A DNA stretch of 64,000 nt from Galbula dea. Its lineage: Eukaryota; Chordata; Aves; Piciformes; Galbulidae. Within the stretch, counting starts at the first letter, position 1. Each line of letters starts with the position of its first letter. This document shows positions 1 through 13,300 of this stretch, one piece after another. Made by a program: the position numbers and the translations under genes. The DNA is taken from assembly GCA_013399015.1 (NCBI GenBank), contig VWZX01002268.1:714861-778860 (forward strand), written 5' to 3'. Below the pieces are notes generated by a model. The model ran no database searches. It was given only the letters and a program-made list of their open reading frames with translations, and was not told the DNA's origin.

Positions 1-3000
1 TATACACATATATGTTTGTGCTGCTAAAGACAAAATACAGGTCTTGTTTGGAAATAAAAAATACAGTAAATTAATTTTAACTTGCAACTGATTTACCATG
101 GCAAGATTTAAGATGGTTCCTAGACAATGGAGTACTTCTCTTCTAATGCGTTAACATTAAAACCTGCTGTTTTTGCAAGGTCTCGCACAAAGCCACAGAA
201 TAAGATGTAATGGCATTGCAATGACCAAGACATTGGGACGCTTGGATAAGTCTCAATTGCCTGTAAAATTAGGCAGTCACCTGACAAGCATTTGTATAAA
301 TGAGATGACTTTAGCCGTGTTTTCTTGAGCACAGATGTACCAAAAGAATCTATCATCTTTGTAGAAACTAAGGTAACTAATCTTACATAAATCATTTCAA
401 CAGGCTGCCACATAAACTGTCCTATCACCATTAATACAACCAAGGAAAAACAGTATGAAGGTGATAGTTTTAACATTAACAAGGGTGCCATCAGTACCAA
501 TTTTCTTAAAAAAGCAGTTGAAGTACATTTTAAGGCCTAGGATCCCTGTAACTCCAGCCTGAAGCATTGACCAGCTATTGCAATCTATTGCAATACATCT
601 GCTGAATGTAGACGGCAAGTGAAAACACTTATTCAGAAGGGTATATAACTCCAATCTCACGCTTCTTTTTAATTTCATTAGAAGAAAAAGCCATACATGC
701 TGATACATGCAAATTTTCCTGTGTCCTCACGTGTCTTACAATATCATGCTGAGACACACAGCCTTGAGGAGACCTGTCCATATGCCACTGAGTAAAACAT
801 GCTCTGGGTTTGGAGCCACCACTGTTGTTTTGATTATTCCTGCTTTCATTCGGTTGTATTCCTGGTTTCTTGGTTTCTTTTCATGCTACTCTTCATCAGC
901 TTTTTGCCATACCTATACTAACGCATCCTCATCCCTTTTAATCTCACACCTCTGAAACAGGACACCAAACTCCTAGAAGTCTCCTGAGGTTCTGGCTGGT
1001 TTCCAGCTAAGGTTAGCTTTGAAGCAGAAGTCTCATGGGAGTTCTATTTAAAGCTGCACTCAAGGGACCATGAACTGACAACACCACCTCATACAGATCT
1101 TGTGAAGGCAACAGGTTTTTCACCCTGGGGTATCTTTCCAGTGAGGAAGTCAGTTTACAATGCAGAATCCTAGTTTTGAGAGTCCATTCTATCATCTGCT
1201 GCAAACTCACACCACTGTTCAAGTGCCTTGAATAAGTGGCACTGGACTAGAGAAATTAGGACTTCATAATCATCTATCACGATAGTGCTTTATATGGTAA
1301 CAAAAGCACAACTTGTGACAGTCATTTTAGCAGTATGTCATTTAATATTAATAGATAAAAATACCTTCCTCCTTTCTGCATGGCAATCTCTGCTTTTTCC
1401 ACCAGTGGGGATGCTGCAACAGCAGTGATTTACAGATCCTAAATTTAACTTAGTAGAATCAGCCTATGAGCCTGGATGAATCTGAAATAGAACATAGCAT
1501 GAGCCTGGAATTTATTTTAAAAGAGCCTTTATCTTATGACTCCATTAAAGTTTGAAGCCAAACAGATGTACAGTACCTAGGGCAAACATATTCGAAGATA
1601 TTTTACTTTCCACTTTCCATTATCCTACTGATCTATAAAAAGTCAAATAATATAATTGTCTAACCTTTTGAATTTTCATTTGTACTCTGTGCTTCCCTAG
1701 TAAATTTGTTTGTCTTCTGAGTTTTTTTAATGTTGTTGGCTTTTACACAAAATTTGCTCCACTGTGTAGAAGTTGTTTTGACATATTTAATTCCACGAGA
1801 GAATTCTAACCACTGGTTCTTTCATCAGCATTTATAATGCTGTTATAATACTGTTCTCAATTACTTTTACTTTCATGGCAGCTCTATTAATACAATTTTC
1901 TTTAAAAACCATGATAAACTGATTATCTCTATTGCTCTATATAAGTAATCAGAGTATATTCAAGCCTCTCTGCATGCTCTTAAATTGGCTCTGTTTCAAT
2001 CTTCAAACTGGGTAGTATCAAGAATATGGTATATTGTTTGGGTATTAATTTTCATGTCTTAAGAGATGCTTATTTTCAATCTGAAAACTTACACTGTATG
2101 AATAATGCAGTTGTCCTGTGGAAATATGTCTCATGTCAGGGATGCTGAATTCTCATCACATTTTTTTCTTCTTGTCTGGCATCCATGAATTCAAGCGGCC
2201 AGTTATTCACTAAGCCCAATTACATTTGTCTATAGCCCTTACTCAGACTGTGAGCACAACTCTGGTCGTTGCAATCATTTAGTAATTCATCTTTTGCAGC
2301 TCATTGTGTCAGTGCTGCCAGTTGTCACGATTACTGCTAGGTTCATTTGAGGATTTAATGACTGAATTTTTGGACACCGAGGAATGCACCAAGCCTACAG
2401 AACATTGCTTTTTATCAGCTATTTATTACTTTGCATCATAAATGCTGTACAAGTTTATTACTGAAGTGGTTTTCAGGCAAACCAAAAGACTACAAATGCC
2501 ATCTTCAAATGCCATATCAGCTGAATGTTGGATGTGTTTTGAACAGCATGTATTGCAGCGTACACTAAGAAGTTGAATGTCACTGACTTCTATGTTTCCA
2601 CAGATAAGCAAAAAGAAAATATTGGAAATTTCTTGAAATTACATCGTAATGACATTAAATATAATTGTGTTGTTGAAAGTTAAAACAAAATGAACTCATA
2701 ACCTAACCTGCCTCTGGAAACAGGCTGTCACAGCAGCAAGTTGGTGCTTTCTTTGGGTTTTTCTTTCCTTTCTTCTCAATAAAATTCCTCTACTGGTAAG
2801 AACTGTGTGCCAGTGCTCTTAAGACTCATACAGCCTTTTACTATGTCATTCCAGTAGATGTTGCAGAAAGTTGTACAGACTAGATTAGATGGCCCACTTT
2901 TCAAAACTGTGAAATCCTCAAGTAAGAAAAGCTGCAGGGGACAGACTGAATGGTTGAGTAAAATACCAAGATGTCCTACAAGAGACTGAAAGTCACATTT

Positions 3001-5345
3001 ACTTGATATTTGGAGGCTCTCAAATAACACGCTGAAGACTTTTAAAAGACAATTGACTAGAGGAGACCAGGAAAAGTTGAGTGAACTCCTCCTTTGGAAA
3101 TACAGTTTATCATTCTGCTGTCAGTATCCAATTACAATGTTGAACTTACAGCAGTCCATTTGAGATGAGTAATTCTGAAATGTACCATTTTGTTACTCAT
3201 TTTGCCTTTCACTTTGAGGGAAGTTGTTACAGGGTTGCACAGCCAACTCAGATACTTATTTCTTTCCTTTGAGAGACAAGGAGAAAAAACCATGAAGAGC
3301 AAGACAGTGAAGAGACAAAGAGAAACATGTTGGCATCTTCACTGACTTCCTGGTTAAGATTGATTCAGCAGCAGTAAACAACAACATCATTCCCCCAAGG
3401 CTGCAGAAATGCCCTGCCTCTCTTTGCTTTGCATTGTAGATGCCCAAACATTAATGCATTAAAGGTCATATGAACAACTACCCAAAGAAATACCCAACCT
3501 TTAATATACACAGCTGGAACGTAACTGCTAACACCTTCTCTCCCCTACTCTAGCAGCCAGAAAAATGTCCTAGATAAACCTATGCTTACCACTCTTGCCA
3601 GAGGCCCTACCAACTCCCCATCTTTCATTATCACTGAAGCCTACACTTCTGTAATCCGTTTTAAAACAGCTATGGAGTTGTGTTTTGCAGAAGGCACTTT
3701 ACATAAATTGTTGAATTATAGAAAAAATTTCCATTTCATATATTGTCATATAGGTAAAACCCAAAAGTAGCACAGAAGGGCTGGGATAGTCCAACTTGTT
3801 AGGACTGATGTCTTACATGAACAGCATCTATCTGGGAGCCATGGGCAGCCTATGACTGTTTTCCAGACACAGACACTGGTATTTCTGACCAGTAGTGTTA
3901 GCCAGAAACTGAAATATAAGTTATAAATATCCCATTGTAAGAGGTATGTCAGATTTCTCTTATTCCCAGGTTTAGGTAATGAGGAAAGCCACTTCATTCC
4001 AAGGCAGTAAATCAGAGCAACATTTGGTGTTGACTATTTACATGTAAAGAAATTACAGGATTTCCCTGCAAGAAAGATGAAAAGATCTATCTGAAAATGG
4101 CATGAAAATGGATCCATCTAACTTTCCCAACAATATGGGGATGGTTAAACTTTCCAAGGAACTTGGAAAATTATTATCTGACTTCAACTTCAACCTTTCA
4201 GCACAAACACAGCACAAACACAAAGGAAAATCAAGACAGGCACCAAGAAACAATTGCTTTCATCACTTGAATCCCATTCTTTTTGATCCATATGGTCTGT
4301 GGTTTTCGCTGCCTGAAAACACCCATTATGAAAGATCTACAAGGAGACAGAGACAACTGCTATGTTATTGTTCTTCTAAACATTAGCCTTAAAGTAAGAA
4401 GAAAGAAAAATGGTGCTAGAGACAAAAAGAAACAGTGTTACCTATTTCTTTGTTTTTATGTCCCAGAAAAATAATTGTGTAACATTGTCTAATTAAAAAA
4501 GGTAAGTCATAAAAACAGAATAGTTAAGTAAATCATTAAGAAATAGATAGTGGAATTTCAATATATGAGGTGACAGGTGAGCTAGCAGAAGTTGTCAAAT
4601 GCAAAAAATGTATACATCAATGCAATTATAACAGATTACGTTACTTTGATATACTTGCTAATTGTTTTGTACTTTGCAATCTATTCAGGTTGTATAAAGA
4701 GAAAACAAGCCCTTCAGACAAGTTGCTGTTTTCAGGTGTCAATTAAAAATGAATGCAACTAAAATCCACTCTGCAATTCCAAGTCTTTTGAAAACTGCCA
4801 TTTCAATGTGAAAAGAATAAATGCTGTTGCCATTATATCAATGCCTCTGCACAAATTTTTCCCATCATTATCCTGAAAGCTTTAAATGACTATCTTTGGG
4901 AAAAGGGAGGAGAGGTATTTTTAAATGCAGCAAATGGATGAGGTTTCTAAAAACTAACATAAAAGCTGTATGTAATAAATGTTGTGGACCAAAATGCGCA
5001 TGCAAAGCTTCCCACTGTATCTACACAACAAGCCAAATCTGCTTCTTGTATTCCTTTGAGTTTAGGAGCCTCCAAAAAATCAGATAAGATACGAGAGGAG
5101 AGGAAGCCATTCCCCTACCCTTTGGCATTCCCTACGTATATAAAGGGCAGAGCAGCCAAGCTCTGGTACATATTACTCTGAAAATATCTCACAAACAGTA
5201 CATAAAAGCCCCATATTTTGGTCAAGTCTATTTTAGATGCAAGTACAGAATTAGACCAGTGGAAATTAACTAAAGAGTTACAGATGGCCCTGTGTATAAA
5301 GCACTACAATATAAGAGAGACCATCTGGAAATATATTTTGTCCTT
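1..5345. other. Non-genic AT-rich DNA
   Basis: I see no supported gene or recognisable mobile element in this stretch. Stops are frequent in all six frames. The longest open frame is 126 codons on the minus strand (120-500); it overlaps a 103-codon minus-strand frame in another register (397-708). Both are leucine- and cysteine-rich and match no family I recognise. A short segment near 2,880-2,925 faintly resembles an old plus-strand CR1 3' end (an AGACTAGATTAGATGG-like run), too weak to call. The stretch reads as intergenic or intronic. Confidence 0.6.
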
Positions 5346-5440
5346 AACCAAATTTAAAGAAAAACCAAATAACAAACCAAACTAACCAACCACCCAAAAA
5401 CCTAAAAACAAAACGACCAACCAAGCAAATGAACAAAAAA
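5346..5440. repeat. A/C-rich low-complexity tract
   Basis: An irregular tract of A and C on the plus strand, built from ACCAA, AACC and CAAA-like units with almost no G or T. It does not keep a constant period, so it is low-complexity sequence and not a clean microsatellite. A similar A/C-rich tract lies at 31.4-31.5 kb. Confidence 0.7.
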
Positions 5441-5879
5441 TCCCACCTCCTTTCTACTTTCCTTTTCACTGTGCAATGAAATTGTGTTTGTTTTATTTAA
5501 CTTGAGGACTTGAGCTATATACCTGGCAAGTTAGGAATCCGAAGTAGAGGTGCAGGGTCAATATTAAGAAATTCAATGTTTTAAGTATCAAAATTACATA
5601 GTAACACTTGGGATGTGTTTAGTGGGTACATCTACAGATTGAATCCTCACCCTTTCTGCATTACAACAAAATGACACGTATTCAGCAAAGAATGTGCTCA
5701 TGAAATAAGCAGATAATCTTTGAGTGAGATGTATGCAATTATTGCTGCTGTCTTCAATGGGAACAACATTTAACGTGAGTATTAACCCAGACTGTAAAAA
5801 TTATGCTGGCATCTGCCCCGACTCTCTATAATTTTACAGCATTTCTGCTACCAGACTCCAGAAAGAAACTGTGGAATTA

Positions 5880-6360
5880 CACACAAATAATGGAACACTT
5901 TAATACTGCCACACTCATAGTAAAATGGCACCTGCTGGGGCATAATGGGGTTAAAGTTAGGTAATGGCTAGCGAGGAGGTACCTGCTCTCCTAAGGCAGA
6001 GGAGACGTCAGATCCCAAGATCATCAGCCTCAAGGTGCCCTTCTTCAAGTGTCACATTTGCTGATTTCAACCACTTCTCACTTGCATTAAGGGTTTACAG
6101 GAGTATCATACTTTCAGTACAAACTATTTAATTAGCTTTCACTTTCAGATGAATGCCTTATAATGAAATGCTACAGTGTATTTTTTAAATATCCAAATTA
6201 CTTGCATGTGCTCTATCCCTTCTGCTCCTCCTCCTCTCCTCCCCTCTCCGAGCTGAGGAAGGCTGACAGTTCGTCATTTTAATAGACAAAAAAGGGGAGT
6301 AACTCAGTGAGCTCTCTATTTTTTCTGAGTTAGTTAAGGTACCTGCAGCCCCCAATTAAC
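5880..6360. promoter_or_regulatory. Candidate conserved non-coding block
   Basis: What is seen: a mixed-composition stretch with TAATTAGC-type homeodomain cores (around 6,130), palindromic GGTACC twice (near 5,980 and 6,340), a CT-rich tract (6,213-6,249) and a CTGAGTTAGTTAAGG run near 6,325. It has few simple repeats apart from the CT tract and no coding potential. The call of a regulatory element is inference from appearance only; an alignment to chicken, zebra finch and alligator would decide it. Confidence 0.2.
6213..6249. repeat. CT-rich polypyrimidine tract
   Basis: Nearly pure C and T on the plus strand (CTCCTCCTCCTCTCC-like), interrupted once or twice. Such tracts may adopt non-B structure, and GAGA-type factors bind the complementary purine strand; nothing here shows that it does either. 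Confidence 0.6.
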
Positions 6361-9300
6361 AGTATTACACGTAATACTAAAATTATACACTACATTCTTC
6401 TTACATCCTCCTGCATTGCACTTATGTTCACATTTATCCATCACACACAACACGGAGAAAGGCTACAGTGTCTTATGCATTAACAAACAGGGTTTTTTCC
6501 TCACATGGGACAAACAGAGTAGCACTAACAGCATTTGTTGTTTTTCATGAGCCACATACTGCTGGTGTATTAGGTCAAGTGCTCTGTAACCTGCTTATCA
6601 GCAGTTACCACTAGATACATTTTAAAGGAACAATTCAAAAATGGTTTTGACTGATTGTGACAAACTGGAAGCATAATTGCACTCAAGCCATTAGGAATCC
6701 AATTGAACCCTGATCAAGTACTTCATTACTCCTGCTCTTTTCACAAGGGCACACCATCCCAAGTAATATTTTATATGTTATAAAAGGTTAGGTTTGAAAA
6801 ATTAGCATTACAAATGTCACATTTACTTCCAGCTGGAAATGTGCAACAATGTGTGACAATACTGAATAAAATGTTGAAACATGTTTTCCTTTTGTTTTAC
6901 TTTACTCATTTTTGTAATACAACACTGGTTACTGGAAAATGCCTTACAGCTTTATTCAAAACACATGTTCAAAGATCTGAATGAAAAAAGCTTTGACTCT
7001 CTGGAACATCTAACCGATATATCATTTGTGTGCTTCAAATTTTTTTCTTACTGTCAAGAACACTTTTATGTCTTTAAGATTTATTTAAACTTGCTTATTA
7101 TATAATGAAGCTTGTCAGATAGTAAGAACAAAGTCAAACAATATGCACTATATCAAAGTATAACATTTAACATATAGATTTAAGTATACATATCAAGTAC
7201 AATGCAATCAAGCAGGGTTTAATCTGAAAATGCAAATGGTTCAGATTATTAAGGCCACATCTGTCCTTTGAAGCACAATTTAGTCTGTTTATCAGAAAGC
7301 TATGTGTTATTCCTTCCCACTAAACATATTTTAGCCCTGAATTTCTTAGTTTGAAAATCTTTAGGGTTAATCCCAGGGCTGAAATTTCACAGTCTAAACC
7401 ACTAACTACAATATAAACACAAACATAAATTTGAAAATGTATATAATCACTTCTAGTCTACAATCTATTATGCTAGGACAGTCATTTTGATTATATTAAT
7501 CTCATGGTGATAACAGACTTGCATAAACTACTGCATATTAATACTGAGTTTTCATCTTTCTCTATTTGTAAATATACATTGCTTCATCATATCCTGCTAC
7601 TGTGCAAAAGCCTGTCTACTGCAATACAAAAGGCAGGATTCAGGTTTCTTTCACTTTGAACAACAGTGTCAATTCTAAACATTAAACATTCCTTCTTGCT
7701 TAAGTGGGCTAAACCTCTACATCCTATATATGTTCAATAATATATATTTTTTGATGGCTTGCCTCTTAGAATGCCTTTGTTAAGAAGGTAGAGAAGGGAC
7801 ACTTCATTTTAAAATTCTACTGTAAAGTTTTGAATCATTTACAAGTTAGAATAATTCTTGTATTGACCAAGTTAAATGTAGTATCTTGGAAAGATCACTA
7901 AGTTGCTTGTCTCCACAGTAAAAAGCACATACCTGCAGATTTGAACTCTAAATTATAAATAAAATCTGCACTGCAAGGAATCCCTTAAACCCTTATTAAA
8001 TGCATGGGAAATACTTATCAATGGGGATCTATACTGATATGTTACTATGCACAGCTCTAGCAAATGTGCGTACATAATAGTAATAGCTCACTACATGCAA
8101 AACCACAAGCAAAACATTTGTGCTTTAAGACACATTAAAAATGCCTTCTTCTGCAGAAAATAAAGACTTTTTATGAATTCCTGGAAATATGAATGTCATA
8201 TTTAGTTCTTGTCAATCTAGTAAAAAGCAACATGTTACACAGTTGACAATCATTAAGACAGTTCATAAATTAAAATATTGCAATCCTGTACAGATTAAGA
8301 ACATCAACTTCTTCAATATGCTTCCTTTTGAAAGCCACAGGCCACACATTAAAATTAGACTCTCCGGGTAATAGTCACTCAAGTCCTTACCTGTCAGTAC
8401 TTCTGAAAAGAGAGAATCTTTACTGTTTTTCAATTTTTCTGGATCCAATCTCACAATGACAATTTATACATCTACATCACATATCCACAGGGCGCCCAAA
8501 TGCAAAACAAAGTCAAAGGTACTAATTTAATTATGACATCCTCTTTCCCCAGTCCCATGCAGAAAAGTGCTGTTCCCTGCAACTAAACATTGAACTGAAG
8601 TGACTGGAGTTAAGGGGAGAGGATTGCTCTTCAAGGACAAAGCTCCTCGCCCTTCTAGAAATATTTCTTCTCTATTTTAGGGAGAAAGAAAAGTTTGGAA
8701 GAGGAAATAAAACAACACTAAAAAAGCAATACTTTATCATATCCTAATTTGGCTGTCCATTTTAAAATGTATATGTAGTCCTACTAACCAAAAGGAGTAA
8801 CCTTTAAAACAGAAATCAAAAGTTATTCTTCTTCACAGCGTAGACATTGTTTGATGGAATTTACACTCCAAGGGTGGCTTGTTAGGTAAATAATAGAAAA
8901 AACAAGTCCTGTACTGCAGTGTCTATTTGTAATACTAGTTTGGGATGCTGAAAGGAACAACCAAGATTTCAGGTGTTTTTGCAATATTTTAACACATTAA
9001 AAAAATACAGCTGCCCAAAATTATCCCATATAAAATAAGACATGTTCTAGATAAGCAAAATAGAAGACCACAAGAAGTAGTATAGCTATAGCCACCCACA
9101 GCCTTCAGGCGTACAGTCTTCTTGTATGTTACTGAAAACTAGGCAAGGTTCAGAGCAGGCTCAGAAGGTTAACAAATCAGGCACTGGTGGGCCAAGACAG
9201 ATCACAGAGATAATATCTTTTTAACTGTTTCTATCAGTTACATGATATTAAACTGTTCCACATGAAGATTATAAATGTTACCCTAGTGGCAGATACACAG

Positions 9301-10371
9301 ACAACCATATTTGCTAGAATAAACAATGTTAGGACAAAGGGAGTTTAAAGTTTGGTGGAGGAGGACAGAAAGATTAATGTTATAATCCTGCCTCAGGATT
9401 TCCTTTATTTTGTAGGCTTAGATTTCAATCTCAATGTCTTTTAACACTTCTTTATGCATAAGATTCTTGGGTTTTCATTCTAACCAAGTTTTAGTACCTG
9501 CATGTTAAAATCAGAAGTGCTTGCATTCTCTGCAACATTTCTCCAAACATAAAAATAAAGCATTTGGTCCAGATCCAAAGAAGGTCTTAGGCATTTAAAA
9601 CAGGATTTAGTTTGTCCTGAGGTGCCTGAATGCAAAACTGTGAGCTACCTTACCCCTGCTTAGAAGCCATTAACCCTGAAAAAGAGCTCTGGCTTTCACC
9701 TGAAAGCTCCTCAGCCACACACAGGTTTTCCACTTTGACACTACCAGAGCAGCCTGTGCATCAAGAGCTCCCTGTCTTCTACATAAGCTCAGCAGGAATC
9801 TGGAAAATAGGCAAAACAGACTAAAATGTCTCTTAAGAAAATAATCATTGCACTGAGTGTAGAAACATTTCAGAGCAGCTGGGGACACATCTAATGGGAG
9901 ACAAGTGTGGTAGCATTTTCCTTTAGCTTAGGTTTTACAACACCTGCACAAAAAATAGAAGAGGCAAGTAAATTATCAAGTCCATTTAGCTTAGTAGTTC
10001 AGTGAGTGCTTTCCTTTGGTGACAAGGACCTAATGTTCACCTCCAGAACAAAGTTATTGAAGCACTGAAACTGGGCACCACCAGCACCTAAAAAAGACCC
10101 ACTCAAAGTGTCTTTTAGATAAGGAAAGAGTTCCTACTACTGAAATTCCTCGATCCCACATATCCTTTTTAGTCTTTTAAAGTCAAGAATTTCAATAACT
10201 TAAGTTTACTAAGATGACATTCACACAAAAGGCAGGCTCTGCCACAAATGAAAATAAACAATTAATGATGCAATATGTCTAGTCTTCCGTCAGTTATGGT
10301 CAGGCATAATGGAGAACACAAATGAGAAGTCAAGTTTACAGCAAGAAGATTTCTGCTTCCACAAGGATAAC

Positions 10372-10382
10372 GGGGGGGGGGG
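10372..10382 (+). repeat. Homopolymer G11
   Basis: Eleven consecutive G residues, a rare homopolymer in an AT-rich genome and a likely site of length polymorphism or assembly error. No neighbouring G-runs make an obvious four-stranded quadruplex motif. Confidence 0.85.
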
Positions 10383-13300
10383 AAGTTTCAAGTGTTTTAA
10401 AATACAACTAGATATAATTATTGAAAGGACAATGTGGCATCCTATGACTGCATGGGGCTGAAGCTAGTGATGCGAGAGTCCTCTTCCAGATGTGTTGCTC
10501 CTGTTGCAGTCAAACAAGCTGTACAGAAAAGTTTCTCTCCTCTTTTCCAAAGGACACCTAACTTTGCAGTGGATCTTAGACCTTCTGGAAAATTATTTGT
10601 TTTAATTACTCAGAAAGATACAGATAAAAGAGGAGCTGAATTACAAATGCAATTATACTACAATACTGTGTCCAGGTTCCTGGCAAAACATATGGCTTTG
10701 TTATAGTGAAGGACCCCACTTGGGAAAACCATAGTCCTGTTAACAAAAAAATGAGCTGAAAAGCCAGACTGGAAAAAAATCCAATTGTCAAGATGCAGCT
10801 GTCTACAGTGGCCCAAGTTTCTCACTTGCAGTTGCGTAACAGGCTTTTTGGGTTGCAGTATTCTTGGCAGCCTGAACAAGAACAGAGACTGTTCAAATTA
10901 CACAACTACAACGTCATTAGTGGCTTCTGAAGAGCATGCCCAGAGCTGCCCAAGTAAGTTAACGTTACACTAAAACATAAGCTGCTAGTTACAACCTTCC
11001 CTTTTGTGTACACAAATCAGAATCCTATTGCTGTTTCTCATCCAGGGCATACCAGTGAGCTGCAAGAGCACTGCCCTGTGCAAGGCCACAACCAGCCCCA
11101 TGCTTCTGTCTGCCTGCCCAGTTGCTAGCATTTTTCAAGGGCTGAAAGCCTGAAAAAGTATGACTCATTCATTTTTACTTTTCATTTTTAGCAAGGTTAA
11201 GGACCCTCTTCAGAAACTGCTATATTCAAATGTCCGTTATGTCAGAGTAAAGCTGGAGCTCAGTTGGTTTTTCTTTTCACTGAGCACCTTTCTGATCTGT
11301 GATGAGGTTTTCTAACCATCAATGACTTTTAGGCAAGACCTGTAACTTTGTTACTGTGCTTACTTTCTCATTTGCTACCTTCTCTTTTGTTGTACTGATC
11401 AGCTTTACTGATCATACCCAAATAAATCAAACCTATTCTGCTTCTCTCTTGCATATTCCTAAAGACATAACCATGCATGTCACTAATTATACATACACAA
11501 AGTTTTTAAACAAAATGTAACACAGAAAATCATTCTCTCAGGAATAAGAGATGTTTCTACTGAAAGGCAAAGGGAGAAACAAGAAAAATAAATCTTTAAA
11601 AACACCACTGGGTCCACGGCTGCTACAATTATGTGGATTCAGTAGTAGAAATATGTCTCTGTTTTTATGACAGGAAGATATTGCCTGGTTAAAACCCACA
11701 AAAAGCCTGCTTTAATGTGTGATGATACCCATTTACCTAAGAAATCAGACTTAGTCACTCACCTTAAAGCATACTAAAACTATTTATTCAAACACCTAAT
11801 CAGATGTTATTAGAAGCACTATCAAGGAGTCCTGTTTGTCTATTGTCATATTGTCTTTTTTTTTTTTGTTAGGATGTGTAGGAAAGCATCTCATGGTCAA
11901 TTCAAGCTTGTATTTTTAAAATAATCAGTTAATACATGAACTACTGTATTAACTGCAGTCCTAGCTAGAACTTTACTGGTTTTGGTACTGCTCAAAACCC
12001 ATCACAGAACTGAAATAAAGACTTTCTTTAGTTAACTTCTTTTTCCCCCCCCTTTCTTTTTCTTTTTTTAACTGCAGCAGCTCATCCCTAAGGAGGAATT
12101 ACATAATGTAAGAGATCAAAATATCAAATGATTTTTAATAATGCAAAATTTTAAAAGTAATCTTGACTTTTTTCAAAAAAAGTTGTCATGCTTTTGCCTA
12201 AGCATGTACTCTTTATAAAGTATCTAAGGGGTCTTAATAGCCCAAGGACAGGATTTTTTCTATCAGCTTTAATCATGGTTGTACAGTATTAAAGAAAAAT
12301 AGAAAGTGTCTAAGCTATGAAGAACACAGAGATGACAAGTGAAGTTATACATGTAACACTGGTACGAGCATCTGTGAGATGTCTAACATTCCAACTGCCA
12401 TAGCATGAGCTCCCTTTCTGACTTGTCTCCTCACTGGATAAAGCTGTAACGTCTGAATTCATCTCTAGTTTGAGAATTAAAGCTACCATTTCCCACTTTC
12501 CTAAAAATTCATAGCTTAGAAATATTCTAAAATGATCATGGAATGTTTTGATCAAGTGGATGAGATTTTCCAAAAGAGAACTTTGAAGTGTCCAGTCTCA
12601 CTGAATCATTTTTTGACAGGAAGGGCTGCTGTATTCAGAAAGCCAGCCCCTTTTACAGTGTCTCAGGAACCACACCAAACTGACTGCATTCAAAATACCA
12701 GGATTTAATATTTACATATTAATTTAACTTAATTTTCTTTTCCCCGTGTGATTGTTTGGTCAGAAACCTGACAGCGAATTAAATGCTTTCTATTACTCCT
12801 CTCTTGTCATGACACTAAAAATCTACATTCTAGAAAGAGAAGGCATAAGGCATTTCACTCTGACATTTGTGGTTTCTGAAATCACTGACATAAGGGAAAA
12901 TATTTCCACTTAAAGTAGTCAAAATGATAACTGACTTGTTACTTAGGCTGACCAAATGTATCATGTGCCACTCCATTACGGGTATCTATCATTCTTAATT
13001 AGCATCTACACAATAAAATAGCTCAATTCAGAAGTGTATTAATTACTGTTATGACTCTGCTTCCTATTATCTCAGTTGTGTGGCACCAACCATAAAAAGC
13101 CTGGCCTTTTCTAGCACAATGGGTCAATATGTGTTATGCGTGATTCATGAAAGTTTCATTAATATTTAAGTTCATGTGGTTAAGAGGAGCAGAAGGGAAA
13201 AGAGCTGTTTGTTATTTCTTCACACTCAAGAGGATTTAGTTCAATCTTCAGGACAGTACAAATTGCTGTGTGACAGGATAGAAAATCTGCTTTGTATATA

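Larger units (their letters stand above)
5441..10371. other. Non-genic AT-rich DNA
   Basis: No gene is supported. The longest open frames are about 60-75 codons, as expected by chance in AT-rich DNA. The 5.88-6.36 kb part is denser in clean motif-like sequence and is listed separately. The rest is unique-looking sequence with scattered A or T runs and no recognisable transposon. Confidence 0.6.

Noticed and set aside
2876..2925. Possible old plus-strand CR1 3' end
   Set aside because: Only a dozen or so positions match the CR1 consensus order and the tail units are absent; too weak to call.
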